A stretch of 64,000 bases of DNA, taken from contig NZ_JAHXPB010000003.1 of the NCBI RefSeq assembly GCF_023147505.1, positions 310,001 through 374,000 on the forward strand, written 5' to 3'. The stretch's first letter is position 1, and each line of letters begins with the position of its first letter. Of the stretch, positions 31,175-42,048 are shown in pieces. Position numbers and translations under genes: made by a program. Source of the DNA: Brevundimonas sp. EYE_349 (GTDB taxonomy: Bacteria > Pseudomonadota > Alphaproteobacteria > Caulobacterales > Caulobacteraceae). Below the pieces are notes generated by a model that worked only from the letters and a program-made list of their open reading frames with translations, did not search any database and was not told the origin of the DNA.

Positions 31175-33904
31175 TCAGAACAGTATCTTGCGCAGATTGA
31201 TGCGGAAGACGCGGCCCTGCGGGTCCAGATAGTCCGACTGGTAGTTGACCGGGGTCGAGCCGTCGCTGCTGGTCACGGAAATCCGGTCGTCGAAGATGTT
31301 CTGCACGCCGAAGCCGATGCGCGTGCCCTTCAGGATCGGGAACCGCTCCACCCAGGCCTTACGCTGGGTCAGGTCGGCGAAGGCGAACAGATTGACCGTC
31401 GTGCGCCCCGAGAAGTCCAGATCGGGCGAGCCCAGCGCATCGCCGTTGACCCGCGTGCCTTCGCGCCAGTTGGCGTTGACGAAGGCGCCCAGGCCGTTTC
31501 GGAACAGACCCGTCTGCAACTGGACCTCGTGGCGGGACTGGCCGCCCGATCCCGAGATGGAATCGCCGTTCAGCAGGTCCAGCGGCGCCAGGCCGTCGCG
31601 GATCGTCACCTCATCCTGAACGCGCCAGGTGTGGGTCAGCGACAAGTTGAACATCCCCTGACCTGGCTGCATGCCCGGCCCGCGCGATCCACGCATCCGG
31701 CCGCCGGGTCCGCCAGGACCGCGCGGGCCGCCGGGACCGGGGCCCATCATCATGCCGCCCCCCGGGCCGCCCGGCCCACGTCCCGCCAGGGACGGATCGG
31801 CTTTGCCGAACGGACGCGAGAAGTTGAAGCCCCACTGAACGTCCTGCTGCTCGCGCTTGAAGAAGTTCAGCGGGCGGGCGTCGATGGAGACCAGATCGCC
31901 GTTCGCATCGCGCACGAACCGATCCGGCAGGGCGGCTTCCAGGTCGGGTGTGATGGCGGGGAAGCTGGCGATCTCGTTATCCGCCTCGGTGCGGGTGTAG
32001 GCCAGGTTCAGGCGGAAATCCTTGTCCGACACCGGCTGCCAGTTGACGCCCAGTTTCAGGATGCGCCGATCCTCGGCCTTCAGATTGGGATCGCCGCCGG
32101 TGATCTGGGTGATCTCGACCGTCTGGTTGGTGCTGAAGTCGAACACCGGCGTGTTGGGGGTGGCCACGGTCGGATCGTTCAGTTGCTGGACGGTAGGGGC
32201 CTTGCCCTCGTCCGAATAGTTGGCCGACAGCGACAGCCGCTGGACCGGCGACCAGTTCAGACCGGCCCCGACCGACGAGACCCCGCCGAAATCGGACAGT
32301 TCCTGATAGGCCAGGTTCAGATTGGCCGACAGGTCGCCGATATTGGGCAGGACGCCGCGATCGACGTTGGAGATCGGCAGGTCGAAGTTGGCCTGGACGC
32401 TGCCCGAATTGCGCGACTGCGACCGGTCGACGGCGACGCCCCCGCGCACGCTTTCGGAATCCAGCGACTGATAGCCGGCGCCGACCTTGAAGGTCGACGT
32501 CACCTCGCCCGCCGGAAGCTGGAACGGCCGGCCGTTCAGCACCAGTTCGCCGGTCGCGGTCTGGGCCGTCGAATGGGCGGTGTCGCGCGCGCGCTCCGTC
32601 ACACGGCCGCCGATGTCGCCAAACGGATTGACCGACGGATCGTTCGCCGTGATCGCAGACTGCAGCGCCGCGGCGTCCAGACCGCGCCCGGTGGAGGTGT
32701 CGGTCGTGACCCGGTTGTAGTCGCCGGTCGCCGTCCAGCGCCAATCGCCCAGATAGCCGTCGAACACCGTGCCCAGGCCGATCGTGCGGGTATCGGTCTG
32801 GCGCGTCAGGGCGTCGGGCCGGTCGACGTAGCGATACAGCAGCACGTCGTCGCCGAACGGGGAGAAGGGGTTGGCCGACGGCAGGGTCAGGGTGACGCCG
32901 GGCAGGCCCAGATAGCTGAAGCTGCTGGAGTCCTCCAGGCTGCCGCTCAGGGTCATGCCGACCTTGTCGTTCAGGTCGTGCTTGTAGGTCCCCGCGATGG
33001 AGGCCTGATCGGTCTGGGGCAACAGGGTGCGATAGGCGTTCAGATCGCCCGCATTCGCAACGCCCGCCGTGGAGACGAAGTCCGATAAGGCCGGCGCGCT
33101 GGTCGCGGCCGAGACGGGCACGCCCGCCACATAGACCGTCGATTCCGCCAGGGCCGACAGGGCCGGATCGATGCCCGTGTCGGCGGGGTCCGTCTGGCCC
33201 GCCTTGGGTACGCCGCCCAGGCCGGTGACATTGCCCCGGCCGTCGAACAGGACGCCGGAGCCGGTGCGGTCGATGTTGCGTTCGGCCTCGAACAGGGTGT
33301 TGGAGGTCGTGCCGTTGATGTCCAGCGACCAGCGGTCCGACCCGGCGATGCGCAGGACGTTGTTCTCGCTGGCCGTCGTCGTCCGGCCGCCTTGCTCGGG
33401 CCGGCTGACGTTGACCGAGGCGGTCAGCGACTTGAAGTCCGCCTTCAGGACGATGTTCACCACCCGCTGATTGGCGCTGTAGCCATAGGACAGCGCCGTC
33501 TCTTCCGGCAGGACGTCGAAACGCTCGATGGCCTCGGGCGGAACGCCCCGGATCTCGCGAAAGCCCGAGATGCGGCGGCCGTTGACCAGAAAGACCGGAG
33601 ACCCTCCCCGCGCACTGCGGGTCTGGGCCTCCAGCAACGTCACCAGCTCGCCGATGTTGGTCGCGCCGAACGCCTGGATCTGGGCGGCGTCGTAGGAGAC
33701 GATCGGCTCCTGCCCGCCCAGGGCCACGCCACGTCGCGCCGCCGTGACCTCGACGTCGGGCAGTATGACCGTAGGTTCGTCCTGCTGGGACGCGGGCGTG
33801 GCGGTCTGCGGCGGGGTCGCCTTCGCCGCCGACGACTCCACAATAGCGGGCTGGGCGGCGGCGCTGGGGGCCAGCGCGAGAAGCAGAAGCGCGGTCTGGG
33901 TCAT
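31175..33904 (-). CDS. TonB-dependent outer-membrane receptor
   Basis: 909 residues from the ATG at 33904, with signal peptide MTQTALLLLALAPSAAAQ. After a Pro/Thr/Gln-rich spacer (EPTVILPDVEVTAARR resembles a TonB box region) come the plug domain (ATNIGELVTLLEAQTRSARG, FLVNGRRISGFREIRGVPPEAIERFDVLPE) and a long barrel ending in a terminal Phe (INLRKILF). A Gly/Pro/Met/Arg-rich loop of about 45 residues interrupts the barrel near residues 704-748 (DNA about 31661-31793). It probably imports a siderophore, oligosaccharide or other large ligand; the ligand is unknown and no transport partner is adjacent. Confidence 0.9.
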   Translation of the reverse strand: MTQTALLLLALAPSAAAQPAIVESSAAKATPPQTATPASQQDEPTVILPDVEVTAARRGVALGGQEPIVSYDAAQIQAFGATNIGELVTLLEAQTRSARGGSPVFLVNGRRISGFREIRGVPPEAIERFDVLPEETALSYGYSANQRVVNIVLKADFKSLTASVNVSRPEQGGRTTTASENNVLRIAGSDRWSLDINGTTSNTLFEAERNIDRTGSGVLFDGRGNVTGLGGVPKAGQTDPADTGIDPALSALAESTVYVAGVPVSAATSAPALSDFVSTAGVANAGDLNAYRTLLPQTDQASIAGTYKHDLNDKVGMTLSGSLEDSSSFSYLGLPGVTLTLPSANPFSPFGDDVLLYRYVDRPDALTRQTDTRTIGLGTVFDGYLGDWRWTATGDYNRVTTDTSTGRGLDAAALQSAITANDPSVNPFGDIGGRVTERARDTAHSTAQTATGELVLNGRPFQLPAGEVTSTFKVGAGYQSLDSESVRGGVAVDRSQSRNSGSVQANFDLPISNVDRGVLPNIGDLSANLNLAYQELSDFGGVSSVGAGLNWSPVQRLSLSANYSDEGKAPTVQQLNDPTVATPNTPVFDFSTNQTVEITQITGGDPNLKAEDRRILKLGVNWQPVSDKDFRLNLAYTRTEADNEIASFPAITPDLEAALPDRFVRDANGDLVSIDARPLNFFKREQQDVQWGFNFSRPFGKADPSLAGRGPGGPGGGMMMGPGPGGPRGPGGPGGRMRGSRGPGMQPGQGMFNLSLTHTWRVQDEVTIRDGLAPLDLLNGDSISGSGGQSRHEVQLQTGLFRNGLGAFVNANWREGTRVNGDALGSPDLDFSGRTTVNLFAFADLTQRKAWVERFPILKGTRIGFGVQNIFDDRISVTSSDGSTPVNYQSDYLDPQGRVFRINLRKILF

Positions 33905-34244
33905 GGAACGATGATCCGGGAGATGATTTTCAGCCCTCTGGAGGACGGGACAAACATGGCCGTAAAGCGACACAATTCATGAAGAAAGAGAAAGCGTTGC
34001 GCGTTTCCAACACGGTCGAAAAACCTGCGACGGAAAGGGGGCCGTGGCGCGTTTAAGACAGTCGGGGTGCGTCCGGAACGCAATCCGCAGGACATCGAGC
34101 GCCCCGCTGCGCCGCCCAACCGCAGAGTCGATCAAGGAAGACTCCGCGTTGACCGCCTCCGGGCTTTCAGCTATAGGCCCGCCCTCTTGAGATTTCCGCG
34201 CCGTGGACGTGTGCTCCGCGGCGTTTTCCGTTCGAAGGTTTGAC
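33905..34244 (+). promoter_or_regulatory. Divergent TonB-receptor/rpsT region with rpsT promoter
   Basis: 340 bases without a convincing gene. A good sigma-70-type promoter TTGACC (34149-34154), 17 bases, TATAGG (34172-34177) reads toward rpsT, whose ATG is about 60 bases further on. Two GANTC sites, GAGTC (34125-34129) and GACTC (34140-34144), sit just before the -35. No receptor-gene promoter or metal-regulator box is recognised. Confidence 0.6.
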
Positions 34245-34514
34245 ATGGCCAACAACCCCGGCGCCCGCAAGGCGATCCGCAAGATCGAAGCGCGGACCCA
34301 AGTGAACAAGGCGCGTCGCTCGCGCGTCCGCACCTATCTGCGCAAGTTCCAGGAAGCTCTGGCCGGCGGCGACGCCGCTGTCGCCAAGACCGCTTTCGTC
34401 GAAGCTCAATCCGAGCTGATGCGCGCCGTCTCCAAGGGCGTCGTTCACAAGAACACGGGCTCGCGCAAGGTGTCGCGTCTGGCCGCCCAACTGAAGAAGA
34501 TGTCGGCCGCCTGA
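34245..34514 (+). CDS. rpsT: 30S ribosomal protein S20
   Basis: 89 residues, lysine/arginine rich and all helical: [19 protein letters not shown], then [17 protein letters not shown], then [18 protein letters not shown]. It binds 16S rRNA in the small subunit. GAAGG precedes the ATG at 34245. It is followed by a structured RNA region and terminator, then by dnaA in the same direction, an order also known in Caulobacter relatives. Confidence 0.96.
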   Translation: MANNPGARKAIRKIEARTQVNKARRSRVRTYLRKFQEALAGGDAAVAKTAFVEAQSELMRAVSKGVVHKNTGSRKVSRLAAQLKKMSAA

Positions 34515-34519
34515 GCCGA

Positions 34520-34617
34520 CATTAATCCCACAGAGGACGGAACAGCTGTCGCTGTTTCGTTACGGGATTATCAAGCGATTACAACGGCGAAGAAGCATCT
34601 GCTTCTTCGCCGTTTTG
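34520..34617 (+). other. Structured RNA between rpsT and dnaA (3' UTR or sRNA)
   Basis: An outer stem TAATCCC/GGGATTA (34523-34529 with 34564-34570) encloses an inner stem ACGGAACAGC/GCTGTTTCGT (34537-34546 with 34551-34560, one G-T pair). This is followed 12 bases later by the intrinsic terminator at 34583. The shape, two stem-loops and a T-run terminator, is that of a small RNA or a processed 3' UTR of rpsT. It is noncoding. Confidence 0.5.
34583..34617 (+). terminator. Intrinsic terminator after rpsT
   Basis: Stem AACGGCGAAGAAGC/GCTTCTTCGCCGTT (34583-34596 with 34601-34614), loop ATCT, then TTTT. All 14 pairs are perfect. Confidence 0.9.
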
Positions 34618-34696
34618 CGTTTGGCCGCTAAGCCCCACCACCCCTGAACAGTGGTCGTCGAGCCTTGATCCGGCCAAATTTCCAAGCAGGAACAGG

Positions 34697-34773
34697 GTTT
34701 GACGGAGTCAAACAATTTAACTGCGAATCGACCAACGAATCAGCGTTGACCCACCCGGCTCGGGGCGTAAGTT
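34697..34773 (+). promoter_or_regulatory. dnaA upstream control region with GANTC sites
   Basis: A perfect inverted repeat GTTTGAC-GGA-GTCAAAC (34697-34713) contains GAGTC (34705-34709). Two more GANTC sites, GAATC at 34725-34729 and 34737-34741, follow within 37 bases of the first. A possible promoter TTGACC (34746-34751), 16 bases, TAAGTT (34768-34773) comes next. GANTC is the CcrM methylation site, and in Caulobacter its methylation affects dnaA transcription. Confidence 0.5.
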
Positions 34774-34870
34774 TTGGCCCCTAACGCACTTCCATCCCAA
34801 TACGGATGAAGACGGCGCGGAACATTGTTTCGCGTTGGCGGGAGATGTCTGTCCAGGAGCTCGGCCCCGT

Positions 34871-34891
34871 CCGAAAAGCATCGCTTTTCGG
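34871..34891 (+). other. Hairpin in the dnaA 5' leader
   Basis: CCGAAAAGC-ATC-GCTTTTCGG, a perfect nine-pair stem with a three-base loop, about 75 bases before the dnaA start. No T run follows, so it is a leader structure, not a terminator. The rest of the rpsT-dnaA gap (34618-34964) shows no gene and no recognisable DnaA-box cluster. Confidence 0.55.
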
Positions 34892-34964
34892 CGCAGGAGA
34901 AGTCGTCCCTGAACCATCGCCCTGAAGTGCGGACGGTTCGGATTGGTTTTGGAGCGGCGGCAAG

Positions 34965-36434
34965 ATGGTTGGGGGCGCAACGGCGATGGCGGGCGGAACG
35001 AAGATGTCGGGACTGACGGACCCGGACCGCATCTGGAGCGAGGCCTCGGTGCGTCTGCGCGCCGAGATCGGCGACGGCCCCTTCTCGTCCTACATCGCCC
35101 CTTCGGCCGTGCGCCTGGACAACGCCGGGGGCCTGATCCTTGTGACGCCCACCGCCTACGCCCGGGATTGGGTGCGCAAGAACGCCCTGCGCCGCATGAA
35201 CGAGTTGTGGCTGGGCCTGGACGGCTTGTCGCGCCGCCTCGAGGTGCGTTGCCGCGCCGAGGTGGGGTCCGTCCCGCCGGCCTCGGCCGTGCTGCCCGGC
35301 GCCGGCAATGTGGTGGACGCCACGCCGCGTTTGGCGGCCTTCGCCGCACCTCAGTCCGCCCCCATCAGCGCCGACGGCGCCCGCGCGGTGCGCGCCGCCG
35401 GTCTGCAGGAGCGTCTGACCTTCGACAGCTTCATCGAGGGTCAGGGCAACGCCTTCGCCCTGGCCATCGCCAAACAGGTGGCCAGCTGGGCTGACGGTCA
35501 TTTCAACCCGGTCTTCTTCTGCGGTCCCTATGGCTACGGCAAGACCCACCTGCTGAACGCCATCGCCTGGGAGGCCCAGCGCCTGCGGCCAGAGGCCAAG
35601 GTCGTCTATCTGACCGCCGAACGCTTCCTGTCCACCTTCGTCAAGGCCATGCAGGACCGTTCGACCGCCGCCTTCAAGGAAAGCCTGCGTTCGGCCGACA
35701 TGCTGCTGCTGGACGACGTGCAGTTCGTGGGCGGCAAGACGAGCACCCAGGAAGAACTGCTCTCGACCCTGACCGCCCTGATCGAGGACGGTAAACGCAT
35801 CGTCTTCTCGGCCGACCGCGCCCCGATGGCCCTGACCGAGGTCGAGCCGCGCCTGCGCAGCCACCTGGCCGCCGGCCTGACTTGCCCAGTCGAGGCGGGG
35901 GACCGCGAGCTGAAGATCGCCGTGGCCCAAAACCGCCTCAAGGCCCTGTCGGCGCTGGGCGTCGTGCAGGGCGAGGCCGCGCCCGAGGTTCTGGCCCAGT
36001 TGGTGGACCGCACCCCCGGCTCGATGCGCGAGCTTGAGGGCGCAGTGAACACCCTGGCCGCCGCCGCCGGTTCGCGTCTGTCGGCCGTCTCGGTCGATGA
36101 AGCCTCGACCCTGCTGGGCATGGCCATGCGCGGCGGGCCCGAGCGCCGCATCACCGTCGACGAGATCCAGAAGACGGTCGCCGACCATTTCAACATGAAA
36201 CAGGCCGACCTGCTCAGCGAGCGCCGCACCCGTTCGGTCGCCCGGCCGCGTCAGATCGCCATGTATCTGTGCAAACAGCACACGACCCGTTCCTATCCCG
36301 ACATCGGCCGTCGCTTCGGCGGGCGCGATCACACCACGGTCCTGCACGGCGTGCGCAAGATCGAGGAACTGATGCCGCAGGACGACCAGATCGCCCGCGA
36401 CGTCGAAGCGCTGACGCGCAAGCTGCGCGGCTGA
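34965..36434 (+). CDS. dnaA: Chromosomal replication initiator DnaA
   Basis: 489 residues from the ATG at 34965; ATGs at 34986 and 35004 are plausible alternatives, the last giving MSGLTDPDRIW. Domain I covers about 20-95, followed by a short Ala/Pro linker. The AAA+ domain has Walker A GPYGYGKTHLLNAI (about 187-200), Walker B LLLDDVQFV and sensor motifs. The DNA-binding domain ends with RRFGGRDHTTVLHGVRKIEEL, the DnaA signature. It initiates replication at oriC, which is not in this window. It has its own leader and upstream GANTC cluster. Confidence 0.95.
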   Translation: MVGGATAMAGGTKMSGLTDPDRIWSEASVRLRAEIGDGPFSSYIAPSAVRLDNAGGLILVTPTAYARDWVRKNALRRMNELWLGLDGLSRRLEVRCRAEVGSVPPASAVLPGAGNVVDATPRLAAFAAPQSAPISADGARAVRAAGLQERLTFDSFIEGQGNAFALAIAKQVASWADGHFNPVFFCGPYGYGKTHLLNAIAWEAQRLRPEAKVVYLTAERFLSTFVKAMQDRSTAAFKESLRSADMLLLDDVQFVGGKTSTQEELLSTLTALIEDGKRIVFSADRAPMALTEVEPRLRSHLAAGLTCPVEAGDRELKIAVAQNRLKALSALGVVQGEAAPEVLAQLVDRTPGSMRELEGAVNTLAAAAGSRLSAVSVDEASTLLGMAMRGGPERRITVDEIQKTVADHFNMKQADLLSERRTRSVARPRQIAMYLCKQHTTRSYPDIGRRFGGRDHTTVLHGVRKIEELMPQDDQIARDVEALTRKLRG

Positions 36435-36442
36435 TTTCGAGA

Positions 36443-36539
36443 GGCGAGTGATTAGCGGCGAGTGACGAGCGCGGAAAACCGTCTCTTCCTGCCGATTTGC
36501 CCCCAATATCCACTTGCTGCTCGCCACTAACCCCTCGCC
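36443..36539. repeat. Imperfect long inverted repeat between dnaA and dnaN
   Basis: Left arm GGCGAGTGATTAGCGGCGAG (36443-36462) and right arm CTCGCCACTAACCCCTCGCC (36520-36539) pair at 17 of 20 positions around a 57-base centre. The GGCGAGTGRTTAG type of sequence recalls dispersed extragenic repeats of alphaproteobacteria. Its location in the dnaA-dnaN gap (193 bases) is unusual. There is no T run. Confidence 0.55.
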
Positions 36540-36627
36540 GCTTCCTTGCAGCCTGCGCCCAATCCGCTAGTGTCCCAGGTCACTTAACCGCGGCCCATCA
36601 AACGAGGGCCGCGCCGGGCGAGACGAC

Positions 36628-37746
36628 ATGCAGCTGACCATCGAACGATCCGCGCTCCTGAAGGCCTTGGGCCACGTGCAGAGCGTCGTCGAACGTCGAA
36701 ACACTATTCCCATCCTGTCGAACGTCCTGCTGAGCGCAGGCCGGGACCGACTGGCCTTCGCCGCCACCGATCTGGACATGGAGATGGTCGACGAGGCCGA
36801 GGCCCAGGTTCACGTCGAGGGGCAGATCACAGCGCCGGCCCACACCCTGTACGAGATCGTCCGCAAGCTGCCGGAAGGCGCCGAGGTCTCGCTGCTCTAT
36901 TCGGGCGATGATCCGCGTCTGGTCGTCTCGGCCGGGCGTTCGCGCTTCAACCTGCCGGTCCTGCCGGCGGGCGACTTCCCCGTCATGTCGACCGACAGCG
37001 CCGGCGCATCCTATGTCCTGCCCAAGGAGGATCTGGCCCGTCTGATCGACAAGACCCGTTTCGCCGTCTCGACGGAAGAGACGCGCTATTATCTGAACGG
37101 CCTTTATCTGCACACGGTCGCCGAAGCGGGCATTCCCCTGTTGCGCGCCGTGGCCACCGACGGCCACCGACTGGCCTTGGCCGAGACCCCGGCCCCGGAA
37201 GGCGCTGCGGGCGGCCCCGGCGTCATCGTGCCGCGCAAGACCGTCGATCAGGTCCGCCGCCTGCTGGACGATGCGGGCGGGCCGGTCGAGGTCCAGGTCT
37301 CGGCCCAGAAGATCCGCTTCCAGCTAGGCGAGGCGTCCTTGACCTCCAAGGTCATCGACGGCGCCTTCCCCGACTATCTGCGCGTCATTCCGCGCGGCAA
37401 CGACAAACAGGCCGACATCGACAACGCCCTGTTCGCCAAGGCCGTCGACCGCGTAGCCACCATCTCGGCCGAAAAGAGCCGCTCGGTGAAGCTGGCCTTC
37501 GACAACGACCGGGTAAAGCTGACCGTGCGCAACATGGAAGCCGGCCAGGCCGAGGAAGAGGTCGAGATCGGCTATTCCGACGAACCGTTCGAGATCGGCT
37601 TCAACGCCCGCTATCTGCTGGACGTCGCCGGCCAGATCACCGGCGAAAACGCCGCCTTCCGCTTCGCCGACCCAGCCTCGCCGACCCTGGTGCTCGATCC
37701 GGGCGACCCTGGCGTTCAGTATGTGCTGATGCCGCTGCGGGTGTAA
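36628..37746 (+). CDS. dnaN: DNA polymerase III sliding clamp (beta subunit)
   Basis: 372 residues with the three-domain clamp pattern: MQLTIERSALLKALGHVQSVVERRNTIPILSN, then RLIDKTRFAVSTEETRYYLNG, then the third domain ending in VLMPLRV, the usual clamp C-terminus (MPxR(V/L)). It forms a ring dimer on DNA and tethers polymerases. It is second in dnaA-dnaN-recF-gyrB. The upstream gap holds an inverted repeat, and GCACTTAACCGC-like sequence precedes the ATG. Confidence 0.97.
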   Translation: MQLTIERSALLKALGHVQSVVERRNTIPILSNVLLSAGRDRLAFAATDLDMEMVDEAEAQVHVEGQITAPAHTLYEIVRKLPEGAEVSLLYSGDDPRLVVSAGRSRFNLPVLPAGDFPVMSTDSAGASYVLPKEDLARLIDKTRFAVSTEETRYYLNGLYLHTVAEAGIPLLRAVATDGHRLALAETPAPEGAAGGPGVIVPRKTVDQVRRLLDDAGGPVEVQVSAQKIRFQLGEASLTSKVIDGAFPDYLRVIPRGNDKQADIDNALFAKAVDRVATISAEKSRSVKLAFDNDRVKLTVRNMEAGQAEEEVEIGYSDEPFEIGFNARYLLDVAGQITGENAAFRFADPASPTLVLDPGDPGVQYVLMPLRV

Positions 37747-37775
37747 TCCTGCCTCACCCGCGTTAGAGAGCGAGC

Positions 37776-38897
37776 GTGATCCGCTCCCTCACCCTTACCG
37801 ACTTCCGCTCCTATGCGGGCGCGCGGCTGGAGATGACCTCCGGGCCAGTGGTGCTGCATGGGCCGAACGGGGCGGGCAAGACCAATCTTCTGGAGGCCAT
37901 CAGCCTCTTGACCCCCGGTAAGGGGCTGCGCGGCGCGACAGCCGCTGAGATGGGCCGCCGTGAGCCGGGCGAGGCGAACGGGCGCGCCTGGGCTGTCATG
38001 GTCGAGCTGGGTGATGAGACGCGGCTTGGCACCGGCGTCCAGGCGGCGGGCGCGACGCGACGCATCGTCCGCATCGACGGCGAGACGGCCCAGCCCGGGC
38101 GCTTGCTCGACTATCTGCGCCCCGTCTGGGCGACGCCTGAACAGGATCGGTTGTTCTCGGACGCGCGGGCCGAGCGGCTGAAGTTCTTCGACCGTCTGGT
38201 CTTCGCCGCCGATCCTGACCATGCCGCCAGCATCTCCGTCTATGAGAAGGCTTTGCGCGAGCGGCTGCGGCTGCTGAATGACGCCGCAGACGGGCGTGAG
38301 GCGGACCCGATCTGGCTGGATGCTCTGGAAGTCCGCCTGAGCGAGGCGGGGGCGCGGGCCGCCATCGCCCGCCTCGCCGCCCTGCACGCGCTTCAGGCCG
38401 CCATCGACGCCCGAGGCGACCGGCCCTTTCCCCAGGCGGACCTGGAACTGAACGGCGCCGCCGAACAGATGGCCGAGGCGGGGGCGGAAGAAGACGAAAT
38501 CGCCGCCTCGATCCGCGAAGGCCTAGCCAAGGCGCGCGCGCGCGACGGCGCCGCCGGCCGATCCCTGTTCGGGCCGCATCGCACTGATCTGATCGCCATT
38601 CACCGAGAGAAGAACCGCCCCGCCGCCGAGGGGTCGTCGGGCGAGCAGAAGGCCCTGGTCCTGAACCTGATCCTGGCCCAGATCGCCCGCCTGTCTGATC
38701 AGTCGACTCGCCCGATCCTGCTGCTGGACGAGGCCCCCGCCCATCTGGACGAAACCCGCCGCGCCGCCCTGTTCGACGAGATCGTCGCGCTGGACCTCCA
38801 GGCCTTCATGACCGGCACCGAACGCGACCTGTTCGCCGGCCTGGAAGGCCGCGCGCAGTTCGTCCGTGTCACAGGCGGCGCGCTGGAAAGCGACTAG
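37776..38897 (+). CDS. recF: DNA replication and repair protein RecF
   Basis: 373 residues from a GTG start 29 bases after dnaN. Walker [15 protein letters not shown] (residues 29-42), the ABC-type signature [16 protein letters not shown] and Walker [18 protein letters not shown] identify an SMC-like ATPase. It loads RecA at gaps with RecO and RecR. The opening [17 protein letters not shown] is the RecF N-terminus. It is part of the replication gene block. Confidence 0.95.
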   Translation: MIRSLTLTDFRSYAGARLEMTSGPVVLHGPNGAGKTNLLEAISLLTPGKGLRGATAAEMGRREPGEANGRAWAVMVELGDETRLGTGVQAAGATRRIVRIDGETAQPGRLLDYLRPVWATPEQDRLFSDARAERLKFFDRLVFAADPDHAASISVYEKALRERLRLLNDAADGREADPIWLDALEVRLSEAGARAAIARLAALHALQAAIDARGDRPFPQADLELNGAAEQMAEAGAEEDEIAASIREGLAKARARDGAAGRSLFGPHRTDLIAIHREKNRPAAEGSSGEQKALVLNLILAQIARLSDQSTRPILLLDEAPAHLDETRRAALFDEIVALDLQAFMTGTERDLFAGLEGRAQFVRVTGGALESD

Positions 38898-41468
<2,571 letters not shown>

Positions 41469-41505
41469 CATCGAAAGGCGACGACTGCAGCGAGCGAGAT
41501 GCGGC

Positions 41506-41961
41506 CTATTGGCCGCGTCCGGCCGCGATGAAGGCGGCGATGGTGGAGAAGCGGGCGGCTTGCGGCCGCATCTCCTCGCAGGCGAAGGACTTGATGGCGC
41601 CGTAGATGCCGCCGGCCGGGGTCGCCTCCCACGGCGTGTCCTCCGAATAGCGGTCGGTCTCCGCCCCGTCCTTGCCATAGGTCACGGTCGCGCCCGAACG
41701 CGACTGGCCGTCCGAGCAGCGCACCATCACCTCCTCGGTCTCATGGCTGAGGTCCGTCGTCTCGCCGCGTGTATGGACCCGCGCCATCTTGGTGGTGGCC
41801 ACGCCATCGACCGGCGTCAGGGCGTCGATATCCACCAGATAGACGACGGCGTCGCTGCGCGAAAAGGCGGCCCAGCTTTCCGCCGCCGCCGACGACGCCA
41901 GGCCGAACAGGCCAAGTCCGACCGCCGACACGGCGGCGGTGATGTTTATCGTTCTGATCAT
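41506..41961 (-). CDS. Small secreted protein resembling surface-adhesin E
   Basis: 151 residues with signal peptide MIRTINITAAVSAVGLGLFGLASSAAA. The mature part is a small beta-rich domain (SWAAFSRSDAVVYLVDIDALTP, MVRCSDGQSRSGATVTYG) with two Cys residues (VRCSD and FACEEM) that could pair. It resembles surface-adhesin protein E-like proteins, but weakly. A GAGG ribosome site precedes the ATG. It is convergent with gyrB. Confidence 0.62.
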   Translation of the reverse strand: MIRTINITAAVSAVGLGLFGLASSAAAESWAAFSRSDAVVYLVDIDALTPVDGVATTKMARVHTRGETTDLSHETEEVMVRCSDGQSRSGATVTYGKDGAETDRYSEDTPWEATPAGGIYGAIKSFACEEMRPQAARFSTIAAFIAAGRGQ

Positions 41962-42048
41962 CCTCTTCCCTCCCCAGGCAAGGCGATCATTTCATACCTG
42001 GACGCGGCGAATTTCAATCGTCGTCGCGCGGGTTTTCCGCGGGCGGGA

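Noticed and set aside
31529..33088. 519-codon plus-strand frame opposite the TonB receptor
   Set aside because: Antisense shadow; no signal, no motif, very high Arg/Gly/Val content.
33979..34056. 25-codon plus-strand ORF starting MKKEKALRV
   Set aside because: No ribosome site and no hydrophobic or conserved feature; lies in a promoter region.
34515..34964. Possible replication origin next to dnaA
   Set aside because: I find no cluster of DnaA boxes and no AT-rich unwinding region. In Caulobacter the origin lies elsewhere, near hemE.
41502..41517. GCGGCC-TATT-GGCCGC hairpin after gyrB as a terminator
   Set aside because: No T run follows, and it overlaps the coding end of the convergent gene; evidence is too weak to call.
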